DNA from: Azolla pinnata
Lineage: Eukaryota > Streptophyta > Polypodiopsida > Salviniales > Salviniaceae
Assembly: GCA_037176905.1 (NCBI GenBank)
Contig: JBBBWG010001115.1
Location: 21,038 to 75,375, forward strand
Direction: 5' to 3'
Length of the DNA stretch: 54,338 nucleotides
Position 1 is the first letter of the stretch. Every line of letters begins with the position of its first letter. The notes under the pieces were generated by a model. That model made no database searches and was not told where the DNA came from. It saw only the letters and a program-made list of their open reading frames with translations. Made by a program: the position numbers and the translations under genes. Positions 25,052 through 34,900 of the stretch are shown piece by piece.

Positions 25052-28000
25052 CTCCATGCTTATACATTCGATCGAGATCTAGATCGATCATCGTGTCGAT
25101 GCTATCATGCGCTAGTGCGCGCTCGATCTCTCCCGAGTCGATTCGAATCGGATCCGCTTGCGGCATCCGATTCAACTCGTCTCCGTGTTCTATCCATCGA
25201 GCTGATCTCATCATCATCATATCATCACCATCATCATCATCATCATCATCGGTCCTCATCCTAATTAATTCCGAGAGACTTTTGCGTCTGCTAGGCATGT
25301 CGGCCTCGTCGCGCTCTCGATATTCAACCTCTGCCTCTGGACGCTGGGTTCAGGTACGATATTGTATACTAGGGCTTAGGGTTTAGGGTTTAGGGTTTAG
25401 TATTGCACCTCGGTTTTTATTATTATTATAATCGCCCGATATTGGTGTGATCGGGCACAAGAGACGACTGTTTTTTTGTGATCATACGTCGATGATCCCC
25501 GATGGTGCGGTGATGTACTGATCAGATTCCAACTGCACCACCATCGATGATCATCGGTCGATCGGTCGATCGATCCCAAATTTATACGGAACCGATTTGA
25601 GCTTCGATCATCCGCCCATGATCCCCGATGGTGCTGCGACGGTGATTAGGTTAATACAGCTGCACCATCAACATCAATGGCTGATGATGATCGGAGATCA
25701 CCGTGTCCTTGCCTGTTTGTGATCATCCATCGAGGATCCCCGAATATGGTTCAGCGATAACGATTGGATCGCAGCTGCACCACCATCAATGATCATCAGT
25801 CGATCGATTGATCGATCGATCGCAGATTACGGAACTGATTGATCAGCTCTGATCAATATAAACAGACCATCCGTGATCAGATTAATGCGATTTTGCTTCA
25901 TGCTGCCAAGCGTGTTAACAGTAACGCTTCTGCATTTGCAGCTTGCTTCTCTGTGTTTCTCTTCCTCCCGGCCTGCAAGATGAAGCGATTAATTCCTGTG
26001 TAAGTTGCATCGAAACCCATCAATGGACTGTGTACTTAGAATACTAGATCAGAGTGGCATTAATAATTACTGCATGGATCTGCATTCGCCTTCGATTAAT
26101 CTGCAACATACTTTATTTTAAGGCAATATTATCGATCGATCAATCGATCGAATATATATTGATCACAGTCCATACTTATAATATACTGCTTTTGCCGTTG
26201 ATTAATCTGCATGTTAGGGCAAATTAGCTCGCCTTTGATTAATCTGCAAATGTTATTGCATGTTAAGGCAAATTAGCTCGATCGATGATCGATAGATGCG
26301 TCATATATTCACAGCCCATAATAATGTGCTGCATTTGCCTTCGATTAATCGGCAATATCTTAATTCATGTTAAGGCAATGTAGATTGATCGATCAACCCA
26401 CATTCATGTACTGCTAGTCTGCACTTGCCTTTGGGGATCAATCTGGAATACACTTGCATCTTACGAGTACAATATTATTATTGTAGATCGATCGCATTAA
26501 CGACAAGCAATAATTTGGTTGGGTCTGCTAATCATTATGATCTGCAATATATTATTGCTGACAGTGTGATCGTGTTCGCGTGGCTCCTAATCGCGCTCAA
26601 TTGGGTGACGTTTGGCTTCACGTTCGCCGTCAGCAAGTAATTAAAGATCAAGCTAATCTCCCCATTTTTCTAAGCCAATTTACCGTGACAAAATCGCGCC
26701 ATCGGACTCTGATCGATTAATTAATAATACGAGGGCCGTAGATCAGCTTAAATCAAATTAAAATCCTTAATCGCATTTCCGCATCGATTAACCAACACGA
26801 CGATGAAATTAAGTGGATTGAGTGCTAGTTTTGCAGACGACACGTGCGAGGCTCTCAAGGAGTACCCGGGCACAGCGGGCAACACGACGCTGGACTACGT
26901 CCTCCCCTGCAACGACCTTGCCACGGGAGACAGGGCAATGTTCAAGCTGCGCCAACAAGTCTACAACTACATCGTGCAGGTATCGATATAATTACAAGTT
27001 AATCAAACCCTTACTTCAGTACCCTATAAGCTGCTATAATTATTAGCTACAATTGGCCGTTAACCGTGAATACGATGATTAGGGTACGTACATCTGATGA
27101 TAATTGTACCATTTGCCTCGATCATTCAGTATCTCGGTACCCGGCGCTGGATCAGAAGACGTTAATATTTCTTTCTTTCTTTCTCGCCAAAAAGCCAGGT
27201 CTTCTTTGATGACTCAGTTGGAGAGGTTAATTTTATTGTGTTTCTTCTCTTTCTCATGTCGCGTGATCAAATCAATCAAGGCGAACAGGAACATCACGAA
27301 GCTCGTCAGCAGGAAACAGCAGACGCAGAGCGACGACGAGGATCGGGGCTCCGATGATGATCGCCAGGTCCCGCTGCAAGTTTGCAATCCTTTCTCGGGG
27401 CCCCCGGCTTACTTCGCGATTTCGCACTGTGTCCCGGGAACCATATCCATTTCTATGCTTCCAAAGGCAAGTCTAGAAGATTTGGTTTCAAGTACAAATC
27501 CTAGTATTGATTTGTATTGTTTGGCCTTGCAACTATTGACTAGGGGCCACACACTGGCTTTTTATAAGCAAGACCTTTATAATTAGAGAAACAGCCAATA
27601 CCAATGCCTAACAAAATTATAAATTACATTTTTTAACGCTTACTAAAATTAGAAATTAGAAATTAATGCTTAGTCTTATCTTCCGTCGAAAATTCACACC
27701 CAATTAATTCTGTGACTATAGCATTAACTGCTTTTATTTCTCTCCCTCACTACTATTCTTTCCTGATCGCTTCTCGCTAATCGATTCTATCCTTCTCTTA
27801 CTAATCGTATCCAATCTATCTCCCGTGTTTCAATTGATCCGTAAATCCTCCTGGGCTATTTTTTTTTTACTAATTTGCTTCCTTACTTCTCACTGCTGTT
27901 TACTAATCGATTCCTTTACTGTATTCGATTAATAGAAGCTAGTAATTCTAGAATCTAAATAATACGGCGTCAAATCGATTATGGTATTGTTTCCCTTAAA

Positions 28001-28523
28001 TAATATACGTACCCGATAACATGGGATAACTTACCTGTTTCCAGGGTGATTTTTGCAGGTGCTTGCCATGCTGAAATGCACCAATGGCAGCGCCGCTGGA
28101 ATCAACACCACCTCTTCTTCTTCTTCTTCTAGCAGCAGCATCAGCATAGCAGCATCATGCATTCCGGCGGGCCTCTACGACATCGCGATTGCATACGTCT
28201 CGGCGACAGAGAAGCTGCTCACGATGCTCCCCGAGGCGAAGAGCCTCATGGATTGCTCGTTCGTCAGCCATTCGTTCGCCCTCGTCTCAGGAGAGCAGTG
28301 CACGCCTCTGAAGAGCTCGATCGAGCTCGTGTGGGTAGCGCTGGCGGTGCTGTCGAGCGCCTCCGCTCTCACGCTTCTTCTGTGGCTCTCGAGCTTCTTC
28401 TTCTTCTTCGGATGCGCAACGGATCTTCCGGACGCAGCGGTTAATTCAGAATCTGGGTCGAGGACCCCGATTCTGCTTCGCGTCGAGAAACAGCCTGTGG
28501 AATTATATCATCTCTCGATATGA
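22273..28523 (+). CDS. Plant multi-pass membrane protein, 'plasma membrane fusion protein' family
   Basis: Ten exons: 22273-22453, 23008-23138, 24028-24266, 24708-24986, 25295-25353, 25942-25999, 26565-26636, 26829-26979, 27281-27466 and 28059-28523. Phases agree throughout, giving 606 aa. Residues 18-37 form a signal-anchor-like helix. DPLNRFKKYRGGYNLKGGHY precedes a second helix (VVGMLWLITGVVVVLV). A Cys-rich PCSNCCCNKF leads into a third (about 167-195). Two more helices fall at about 278-305 and 316-337. A Cys-containing outer segment (DDTCEALKEY, LPCND, VCNPFSG, SHCVPG, MLKC) follows, then a last helix near 545-570. This order matches the uncharacterised plant family of Arabidopsis At2g12400/At2g25270, whose function is not established. 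The exon 8 acceptor at 26828 was chosen over the nearby CAG because only it keeps the frame. Intron 9 appears to start with GC. Confidence 0.82.
23215..23970. repeat. GATC/GATGATC-rich minisatellite in intron 2
   Basis: Intron 2 of the membrane-protein gene consists largely of related units built from GATCGATGATCAAT and GATTGATCAG. A 51-base unit ending in GATTGATCAGATTGTTGGGATC repeats near 23335-23430. A unit carrying GGTGATCGATGATCAATAATCAGC repeats near 23571-23705. It is non-coding and palindrome-rich. Confidence 0.8.
24428..24660. repeat. Tandem repeat of about 40 bp in intron 3
   Basis: Around six degenerate copies of a unit containing ATCGATCT(A/G)TC(G/C)ATGGATCG(G/A)ATCGAAT follow one another inside intron 3 of the membrane-protein gene. 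Overlapping Arg/Asp/Ile/Ser-rich frames on both strands are artefacts of the repeat. Confidence 0.85.
25006..25050. repeat. (ATCA)n microsatellite in intron 4
   Basis: About eleven tandem ATCA units lie 20 bases after the exon 4 donor. A smaller CAT-triplet run follows near 25204-25250 in the same intron. Confidence 0.9.
25369..25400 (+). repeat. Short TTTAGGG run in intron 5
   Basis: Three TTTAGGG units preceded by a CTTAGGG variant lie just after the exon 5 donor. This is the canonical plant telomere 7-mer, unlike the 6-mer runs at 12200 and 14115. A shorter copy occurs at about 37059-37073. Confidence 0.85.
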
Positions 28524-29939
28524 CTAAATACATATTCATCTAATTAGGTCGGCCGCAAGTGGCTAAAGTGTTCTTGATAGGATCGATACGTGAGCTTGTC
28601 CACACTGGTGAGAGATTTTACTCCTGCAATCGATGAATCCCATTCCTGAATCGCTGTAAATAAAAACTACTACATGTCTCTCAAAGTGTTGTGACACTTT
28701 TGTCTTGAAATGGTTGGTCTCTTGGCTCAAGTCAGTCTGATGGAGCTGTGATTGCAAATCGAATACTAGTGGGCGCATGTTAATGAATATAATTAGGATT
28801 GGCGATTGATTAGCGAACTCATGATATTCGAGGGTGTTGAAGCATCTCACAAAGGCTAACGGGAATGCGAGCAGATAGATGCATGTTTCTGATTGGATGA
28901 TGCAAAGTCTCTCGCGGAGCAGCTGAATATTGGAATTTGTATCGTTGTGTATTTCACCGAGGGAGAATGTGTGGAAGCATATTGGGATTTTGAACAGAAG
29001 GTGAAGAGCAAATCCCGAGGAGGAAGACAATAGGATCATGTAGCCCTCTCTCGCCTGGATCAGAACAAAAATCGGTTGATATAAACAATTTGGAGGCATG
29101 GTTGATGCAATCGGGCGCGAATCGCTTTCACTGGCATCTTTTCAATGGTCTTCGTTTTTTCTTTTAACTCGAGGGAATTGGACACATCTGTTGGCAAGTG
29201 GATCGGGGCAGTATCCAATATATTGCAAACTTCATTATCCACATGGGGGGGGATTTGCAACCTGCAAGCTGCTTGTTGGATCAGTTGAATCGCTTGCTGA
29301 TTACTGATTCTATCATGCCTGTCCGAAAACCGTTTAGCCAAAGGATCGAAGCAAGAAATGCTGCCTCCGATCCTTTGCACAGATCAAGAAGTTGTCATTG
29401 TTAAAATGATGTAGTGGGAATTCTGAGAAGCCCAAGTCAGCCAGTCAGTCAGTCCACAAATTCCAGAACTCTTTAGTCAGTTGGTCCACAGATTCCAGAT
29501 TGTGGACGCCTCAAGTCTGGATTTTTCTTAAAAGGCAATTGCCAATAAGGAGATTTGCACGAGAGATGAGATTCTTTGCATGTAAAATTGCTTTGTGCAT
29601 GTAAATTTGTTTTTTTTCTGTTTACGTGGGGTGGCGGAGTTTTTGAGGGGCTCAAAAAAACAAACAGGGCTTTTTATAGATATTAAAATCAGTGAAAAAA
29701 CATAAATACATGAATAAATCCATAAATGAACATGCCGCCCCAAAAAAAAAAAAAAAACAAAAGATGGATTAACTGAATTGAATTGAATGAACGGGTGGCG
29801 CATTTTCTTTATTTATTTATTTACAACCCTAAACAAATCAAACAAAAACGCAAAAGCAAAAAAGGAGCAAAACGCAGAGCAATAAATATTAATAAAGAAA
29901 GCGGGTTTTTTTTTATAGGCTTAAAAAAACAAGAAACAT

Positions 29940-30230
29940 TGTTTTTGTATAGAAAAAACAATTCGCAGAATAAATATATTACAAAAACAATTGGCAGAGT
30001 AAATATATTTAAAAAGGAACATATAAAAACAGTTCGCAGAGTAAATATATTAAAAGGGAATATAAAAAAGCAATTCGGATAAATACATAAAATTAAAAAA
30101 AGGAATATATAAAAACAAAATTGCAGAAATAAATAAATTTAAAAGGAATATATAAAAGCAATTCGCAGAAATAATATATATATTATATATAAAACCAATT
30201 CGTAGAAATAATATATTAAAAAGGAATCCA
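29940..30230. repeat. AT-rich degenerate minisatellite
   Basis: About seven to eight degenerate copies of a 35-45 base unit, approximately CAATTCGCAGAATAAATATA followed by TTAAAAAGGAATATAAAAA, are arranged head to tail. The GCAGA core is the most constant part. There is no coding potential. Confidence 0.75.
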
Positions 30231-30423
30231 AGCGGTAGGTCTGTCGGTTATATTAAGAAGAAAAGGAAAAAAAAACAAAATCCAAGAAAAGGAAAATTGA
30301 ATAAATGGAATTTACAAAAAAGGACATCACGAAATAATAATGATATTATTATTAGAAAAGAATTGTTTTTGTTTATTGGTTTGAAAAAAAGAGGCGGATA
30401 TCAACGCTTTGATTGGCCCCGGA

Positions 30424-30437
30424 CTGCCACGTGGCAG
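30424..30437. promoter_or_regulatory. 14-bp palindromic G-box
   Basis: CTGCCACGTGGCAG is a perfect palindrome centred on the G-box CACGTG, with an ATTGG (inverted CCAAT) 12 bases upstream. It lies about 330 bases before the CT-rich leader of the STICHEL-like gene and is a plausible bZIP/bHLH site in its promoter. Confidence 0.5.
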
Positions 30438-30749
30438 ACGCTTTTTGCTGAGCGTGTGGGCTGTTTTTTTAAAATTAATTTATTCATTTATTTTTCCTTT
30501 TCCTTTTTCTTGGCTCATTAGATCTTGTACTGGCCCCCGAGTGTGAAAATAACATTGGCATAAAAAAAAAAAAAAGAAAAAGAAAAAAAAATAGCAGTCG
30601 TAATAATAAAAACGCAGATAAAGAAAAAAGGGGGGAGTTTTTAATACGAAATTCAATGGGGCAATTACTTAATTAATTAAATCGGGCTGGGGCAAAATAA
30701 AAAAAAACAGACGAAAAAAAGAATAAATATAGAAAGAAGAAAATATAAA

Positions 30750-31100
30750 TCTCTGTCTCTCTCTCTCTGCTCCGCCCCTTCTCTCTCTAGACTCTCTCTC
30801 TCTAAGTCTGAAGCTCGCCATGTCTGCAGAGAGCTCGAGCACCAAACCCTAATCTCGCTCTCTCTCTCTCTCTCTCTCCCGAGTCCGAGCTCCAGCAGGA
30901 AACCCTAAATCCCTCTCTCTCTTTCTCTGAGCCCGACCTCGCCCGCCATGTCTGCAGAGAGCTGAATCAGGAAACCCTAATCTCTCTCTCTCTCGACCTC
31001 GCCCGCCATGTCTGCAGAGAGCTGAAGCAGGAAACCCTAAATCTCTCTCGACCTCGCCCGCCATGTCTGCAGAGAGCTCAAGCAGGAAACCCTAATTCCT
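30750..31100 (+). repeat. CT-rich leader repeat with telo-boxes and MSAES upstream ORFs
   Basis: Five copies of a 55-65 base unit: a CTCTCTCT run, then CGACCTCGCCCGCC, ATGTCTGCAGAGAGCT, an AGCAGG-like step and AAACCCTAA. Four copies carry an ATG (30820, 30948, 31008, 31063). Two encode MSAES then TGA (stops at 30963-30965 and 31023-31025). The other two run on through the AAACCCTAA motif and stop at its TAA (MSAESSSTKP and MSAESSSRKP). The unit near 30880 lacks the ATG. The position and the CT-rich make-up fit the transcribed leader of the STICHEL-like gene, but transcription is inferred. Confidence 0.8.
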
Positions 31101-31497
31101 CTGCTTCTCCTGCAGGCTTCCTCCCCCCCTTGCCTCTCCCAAAACCAGAGAACTCCCTCGCTCCCCTCCTCCATCGCTCTGTATTCTTCTGCTCGCCCGC
31201 TGTCCCTAGTCTCGCTCGCCGCCATAGCTCAAACCCTAAGAATTTCTGCCCCGTCTCCTCCGCCTTTCTTGAAGAAGAACCGCCATCATCATCCCCGCCA
31301 ACGACGAAATGCTGCTGCAGCAACAGCAGCTCCCTCTCCTTCTTCTTCCCTTGCTCTCCCGTGGCGCATGATGAAAGAAAGCCCCTCTTCTTCCTCTGCT
31401 GCTGCTGCTGCGCGGCAATGCCGATCTTCCTCCTCGCCCGCCATGAGAAAACCTGCGGCGGCGACGACACCCAAACCGGGCTTGTCAAGGCTTCAAG

Positions 31498-31892
31498 GTA
31501 AGAAACGCTCCTGAACCCTAACGGAACCTTAGATGCATTTGCTGTCTCCCAAATCCGCAGGGGAAACCCTAGGGGCATCTGTGCACCCAGAAGTGTCTTC
31601 TTCTTCTTCTTCTCCTTGCTCGTCTGCCTCCTAAATATAGCAGTTTTCCGGCTTTCCTGTTTGTTTTGTCTGTGATCAAGAAGCGCCTAGCTCCCCACGA
31701 AACCCTAAAACAGCAGTCTGATATGGTGAAAGCCACTGCATCCGTTTCACGGCCGTAACAGATGTAGATTTCCCAGCTTTGAATCGCCTTTAACTCTAGC
31801 TCCAGCCTTAGAACGGTTTCCATCATAAGACATGCTCTGGTTGCAAGCTCAAAATCATCTAGCAGCAGCTCCGAGGTTTCCTCCCGCTGCAG
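31498..31892 (+). other. Probable 5' leader intron of STICHEL-like gene
   Basis: A good donor (CAAG|GTAAGAAA) at 31498 and an acceptor (CTCCCGCTGCAG) ending at 31892 bracket 395 bases. Joining them does not create a frame continuous with the main coding exon, so it would be a leader intron 27 bases before the start codon. This rests on splice signals only. Confidence 0.45.
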
Positions 31893-31919
31893 ATCATCTC
31901 CTCTTCTTTCCATCGGCAC

Positions 31920-34900
31920 ATGTCCCCCCCTATAATTAAGATCAAGAACCCTAAGCAATTCATGCTTAATCATCCGGTGGATGTGGGCACAAATGCAGAT
32001 ATGGGGCTGGAGGGGAACCTGCCACTTGATTCCACCATAGTTCCTTGCTCCGATCAGAAAAGCAGTCATAAAGCTCACCTCAAAAGCCAAGGGAAAGTGA
32101 TGAAGGAGTCCAGTTCACCGCCAAAGACGAGGAGGACGAGCACGACGGCAACGACCATGAGCAGCAGGAAGGACGCCAAGCCAAATCATGGAAGGGCGAG
32201 ACGGAAGGGCTACTATGTCGCGGATCTGCAGGCGAGGAGGAAAGTAGCCATGGCGATCGCTTGCGCGAAGAAGGAATCGAGAAGCCATGCCGATAGCAGC
32301 AGCCTCCGCAAGGCGTTTCCTCTGATGAATCTGGAGGAGTATCTGAAGGAGAGAGCTGCATCGTGCGGGGGTCCGATCCTGGAAGAGATGGAAGAGGAAT
32401 CGCGCTTCGGGCATGCCCGGAATGCAGCGGCGGCGGCGGCGATGGCAAAGGCGAGGCCCAAGAGGAGGGTTTCCAAGGGCAGCATCGGCAGCGGGAACCT
32501 CTTCCATCATGTGAGCCCGAGAAGAGATGGGCAATTCCTTCAAGCGAAGATCTCCGGCCATAGCTACAAAGTGACCCATCATCATCACAATCATCATCGG
32601 AATCACCATCGCAGCAGCAATGGCGGCGAAGCAGGGGATGAGGAGAATCATGTCAACGAGAACGGCATCGGCAACGGAGAGGAGGATGAAGAAGAGGATG
32701 CCAATGACGAAGAAGAAGAAGAAGAAGAAGATGACGATGATGATGAAGAAGAAGAAGAAGATGATGATGAAGACGAAGAAGAAGAAGATGATGATGAAGA
32801 TGGAATGAGCCGGCTGTGCGATTCGGATCGATCAGGGTGCGGGATGTTCCTGCCATGGCCATCGTCGCAGTGCACGCTGAGCAGCGGCAATGCGGCCAAG
32901 AACGAGAGGCTGATGCATTACGCGGGAGGCTGTTTCTACGGCTCGAAGATGAAGCCCAGGCAATGGCCGAGGGCGATGAGCTTGTTGTACAGCTCCGACG
33001 GCGAGACAGCCCCGCTGATGACCGAGGAGGATTCGGTTTCGGACTCCGATGGGCAGATGGTGGTGCCCACGAGGTATGCCGAGGCTGGATCCAACTTCCC
33101 CTTCCAGAAGAGGCGCGAGATGGGCGGCATCTGCGGCAAGAATCGGAGCTTGAGCCGCAAGTATCGGCCCAAGGCCTTCAAGGACCTCATCGGCCAGAAC
33201 ATGGTGGTCGAATCGCTGTCTAACGCGATTCTCCGCAGCAAGATTGCACCCCTATACCTCTTCCACGGGCCTCGAGGCACTGGCAAGACCTCGGCTGCCA
33301 AGATCTTTGCCTGCGCCATGAATTGCCTGTCGATCGAAGAGCTTCGCCCCTGCGGATTGTGCAACGCTTGCACCTCCTTCAATGCGGGCACCTACTACGA
33401 TGTCAAGGAAGTCGATGCGGCTGGCAATTGCGGCATCGAGAGCATGCGGATCTTGCTCAAGCATCTCTGCTTGCCCCCCACCCTCTCCCGCTACAAAGTC
33501 TTCATCATGGATGACTGCCACATGCTCACGCCCGAGGCCTGGAGTGCCCTCCTCAAGAGCCTGGAGGACCCCCCCGACCACGTTGTTTTCATTCTCATCA
33601 CCAGCTGCATCGAGCAGCTGCCGAGGGCTGCCATCTCGCGCTGCCAGAAGTTCATGTTTGCCCGCGTCAAGGATGGGGACATCGTGCTGCGCCTGCACGA
33701 GCTCGCGCGGCAGGAGAAGATCGACATCGACTCGGATGCGCTGCAGTTCATCGCCAGCCAGTCGGATGGCTCCTTCCGAGACGCAGAGACGATGCTCGAT
33801 CAGTTGAGCTTGCGCGGGAAGAGAGTGACGCTGAGCGTAGTGCGAGAAATGGTACTAATCCTTTCCTCTTCTTCTTCTTCTTCTTCTTGCTTCTCTTTCT
33901 CTCTTTCACTCATCTTTAATGCATTGCAAGCTGTATGAGTGAATGGAAACCCTATTTCATCCCTGTAGACGCTAGCCTAATGTTTGTATAGATGAATGCC
34001 CTGTCTGATTGCTTGTATCACTTCCTGCGGCTATCCAAGCTTGTTGCTAAGGGTGTCCAAGTTTATGGATCTTCCAAGCTTGTATCATTTTTGTTGTCTT
34101 CAAAACATTCATGTCATATTGTTGGTTCTCTAACCGGTTAATGTAGGATCCTTACGCCCTTGAATTGTTGTGGCGCTATGGAGGACTCATTAGGTGGAAC
34201 ATGACGGATTTTGTTTTGTATGTACGCGTTTTGGAAGGACAGATAGATTTACATACCGAAGTTTTGTTTTTTGTTTTTTGCCAGATGGGGTTGATTCCTG
34301 ATGAAGCGCTTTTTAGCCTCCTTGATTCTGCCTTGGCATCAGACACGGTGAGCACAGTGGATAGCATCAGAGAATTGATGGGGGCAGGATTTGAGCCCTT
34401 GGCTCTAGTATCTCAGCTAGCCACATTAATCACCGATATTCTAGCTGGACGATGCAGAACTTCATTCATGAAAGGTAAAGTCTCTCTATTTATTGGCATG
34501 CCTCTCACCGATCGATACTCTGTTATGCTGTTAGCATTTTGATTTCCTGCAAGTCTAAATATGACAGTGATGGTGAAGTAGGTAAACATCCTCAATATGT
34601 TAGCTTGACAGTTCCAGCCAATACATTGGATTGAGATTTTCAACACCAAACTTCATAAAGCATAAGCTGGACACTGTTCTAGTTATTTACCATTTACACA
34701 GTTCAATTTAATTTGTTATTTCGTATGGATGTTTCAGGGCAAAGCCCAACCTGAGGTTACAACACCACCTCATATTTACAAGTCTTTAATCATGTTCTGA
34801 AAACGTGATGATGCTTTCACATGATGTCGAACATGTGCTCTACAACTCCGTGATTATTGTATGTATGTTTAAATAATCCAATACTGTTCTTTGGTGTTTT

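Larger units (their letters stand above)
28524..31919. other. Intergenic region and STICHEL-like promoter and leader
   Basis: The left part (28524-29700) shows nothing coding. The centre (29700-30400) is extremely AT-rich with a degenerate minisatellite. The right part has a palindromic G-box, a CT-rich leader repeat with small upstream ORFs, and a probable leader intron. Frames on either strand at 31078-31578 are Ser/Ala-rich products of CTC, TCT and GCTGCT runs. Confidence 0.55.

Noticed and set aside
28563..29380. Minus-strand frames of 178 and 106 codons after the membrane-protein gene
   Set aside because: No domain or family likeness was seen, and the sequence is probably 3' UTR and spacer of the + strand gene. 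The longest frame is worth a database search but cannot be supported here.
31078..31578. Frames of up to 166 codons on both strands before the STICHEL-like start
   Set aside because: They consist of Ser, Ala, Gln and Arg runs from CTC/GCT repeats. The one beginning MRKPAAATTPKPG ends in phase 1 at the 31498 donor and does not connect in frame with the main exon.
32080..32899. Antisense Ser-rich frames opposite STICHEL-like exon 1
   Set aside because: They mirror the Asp/Glu codons of the acidic run; the sense strand carries the recognised protein.
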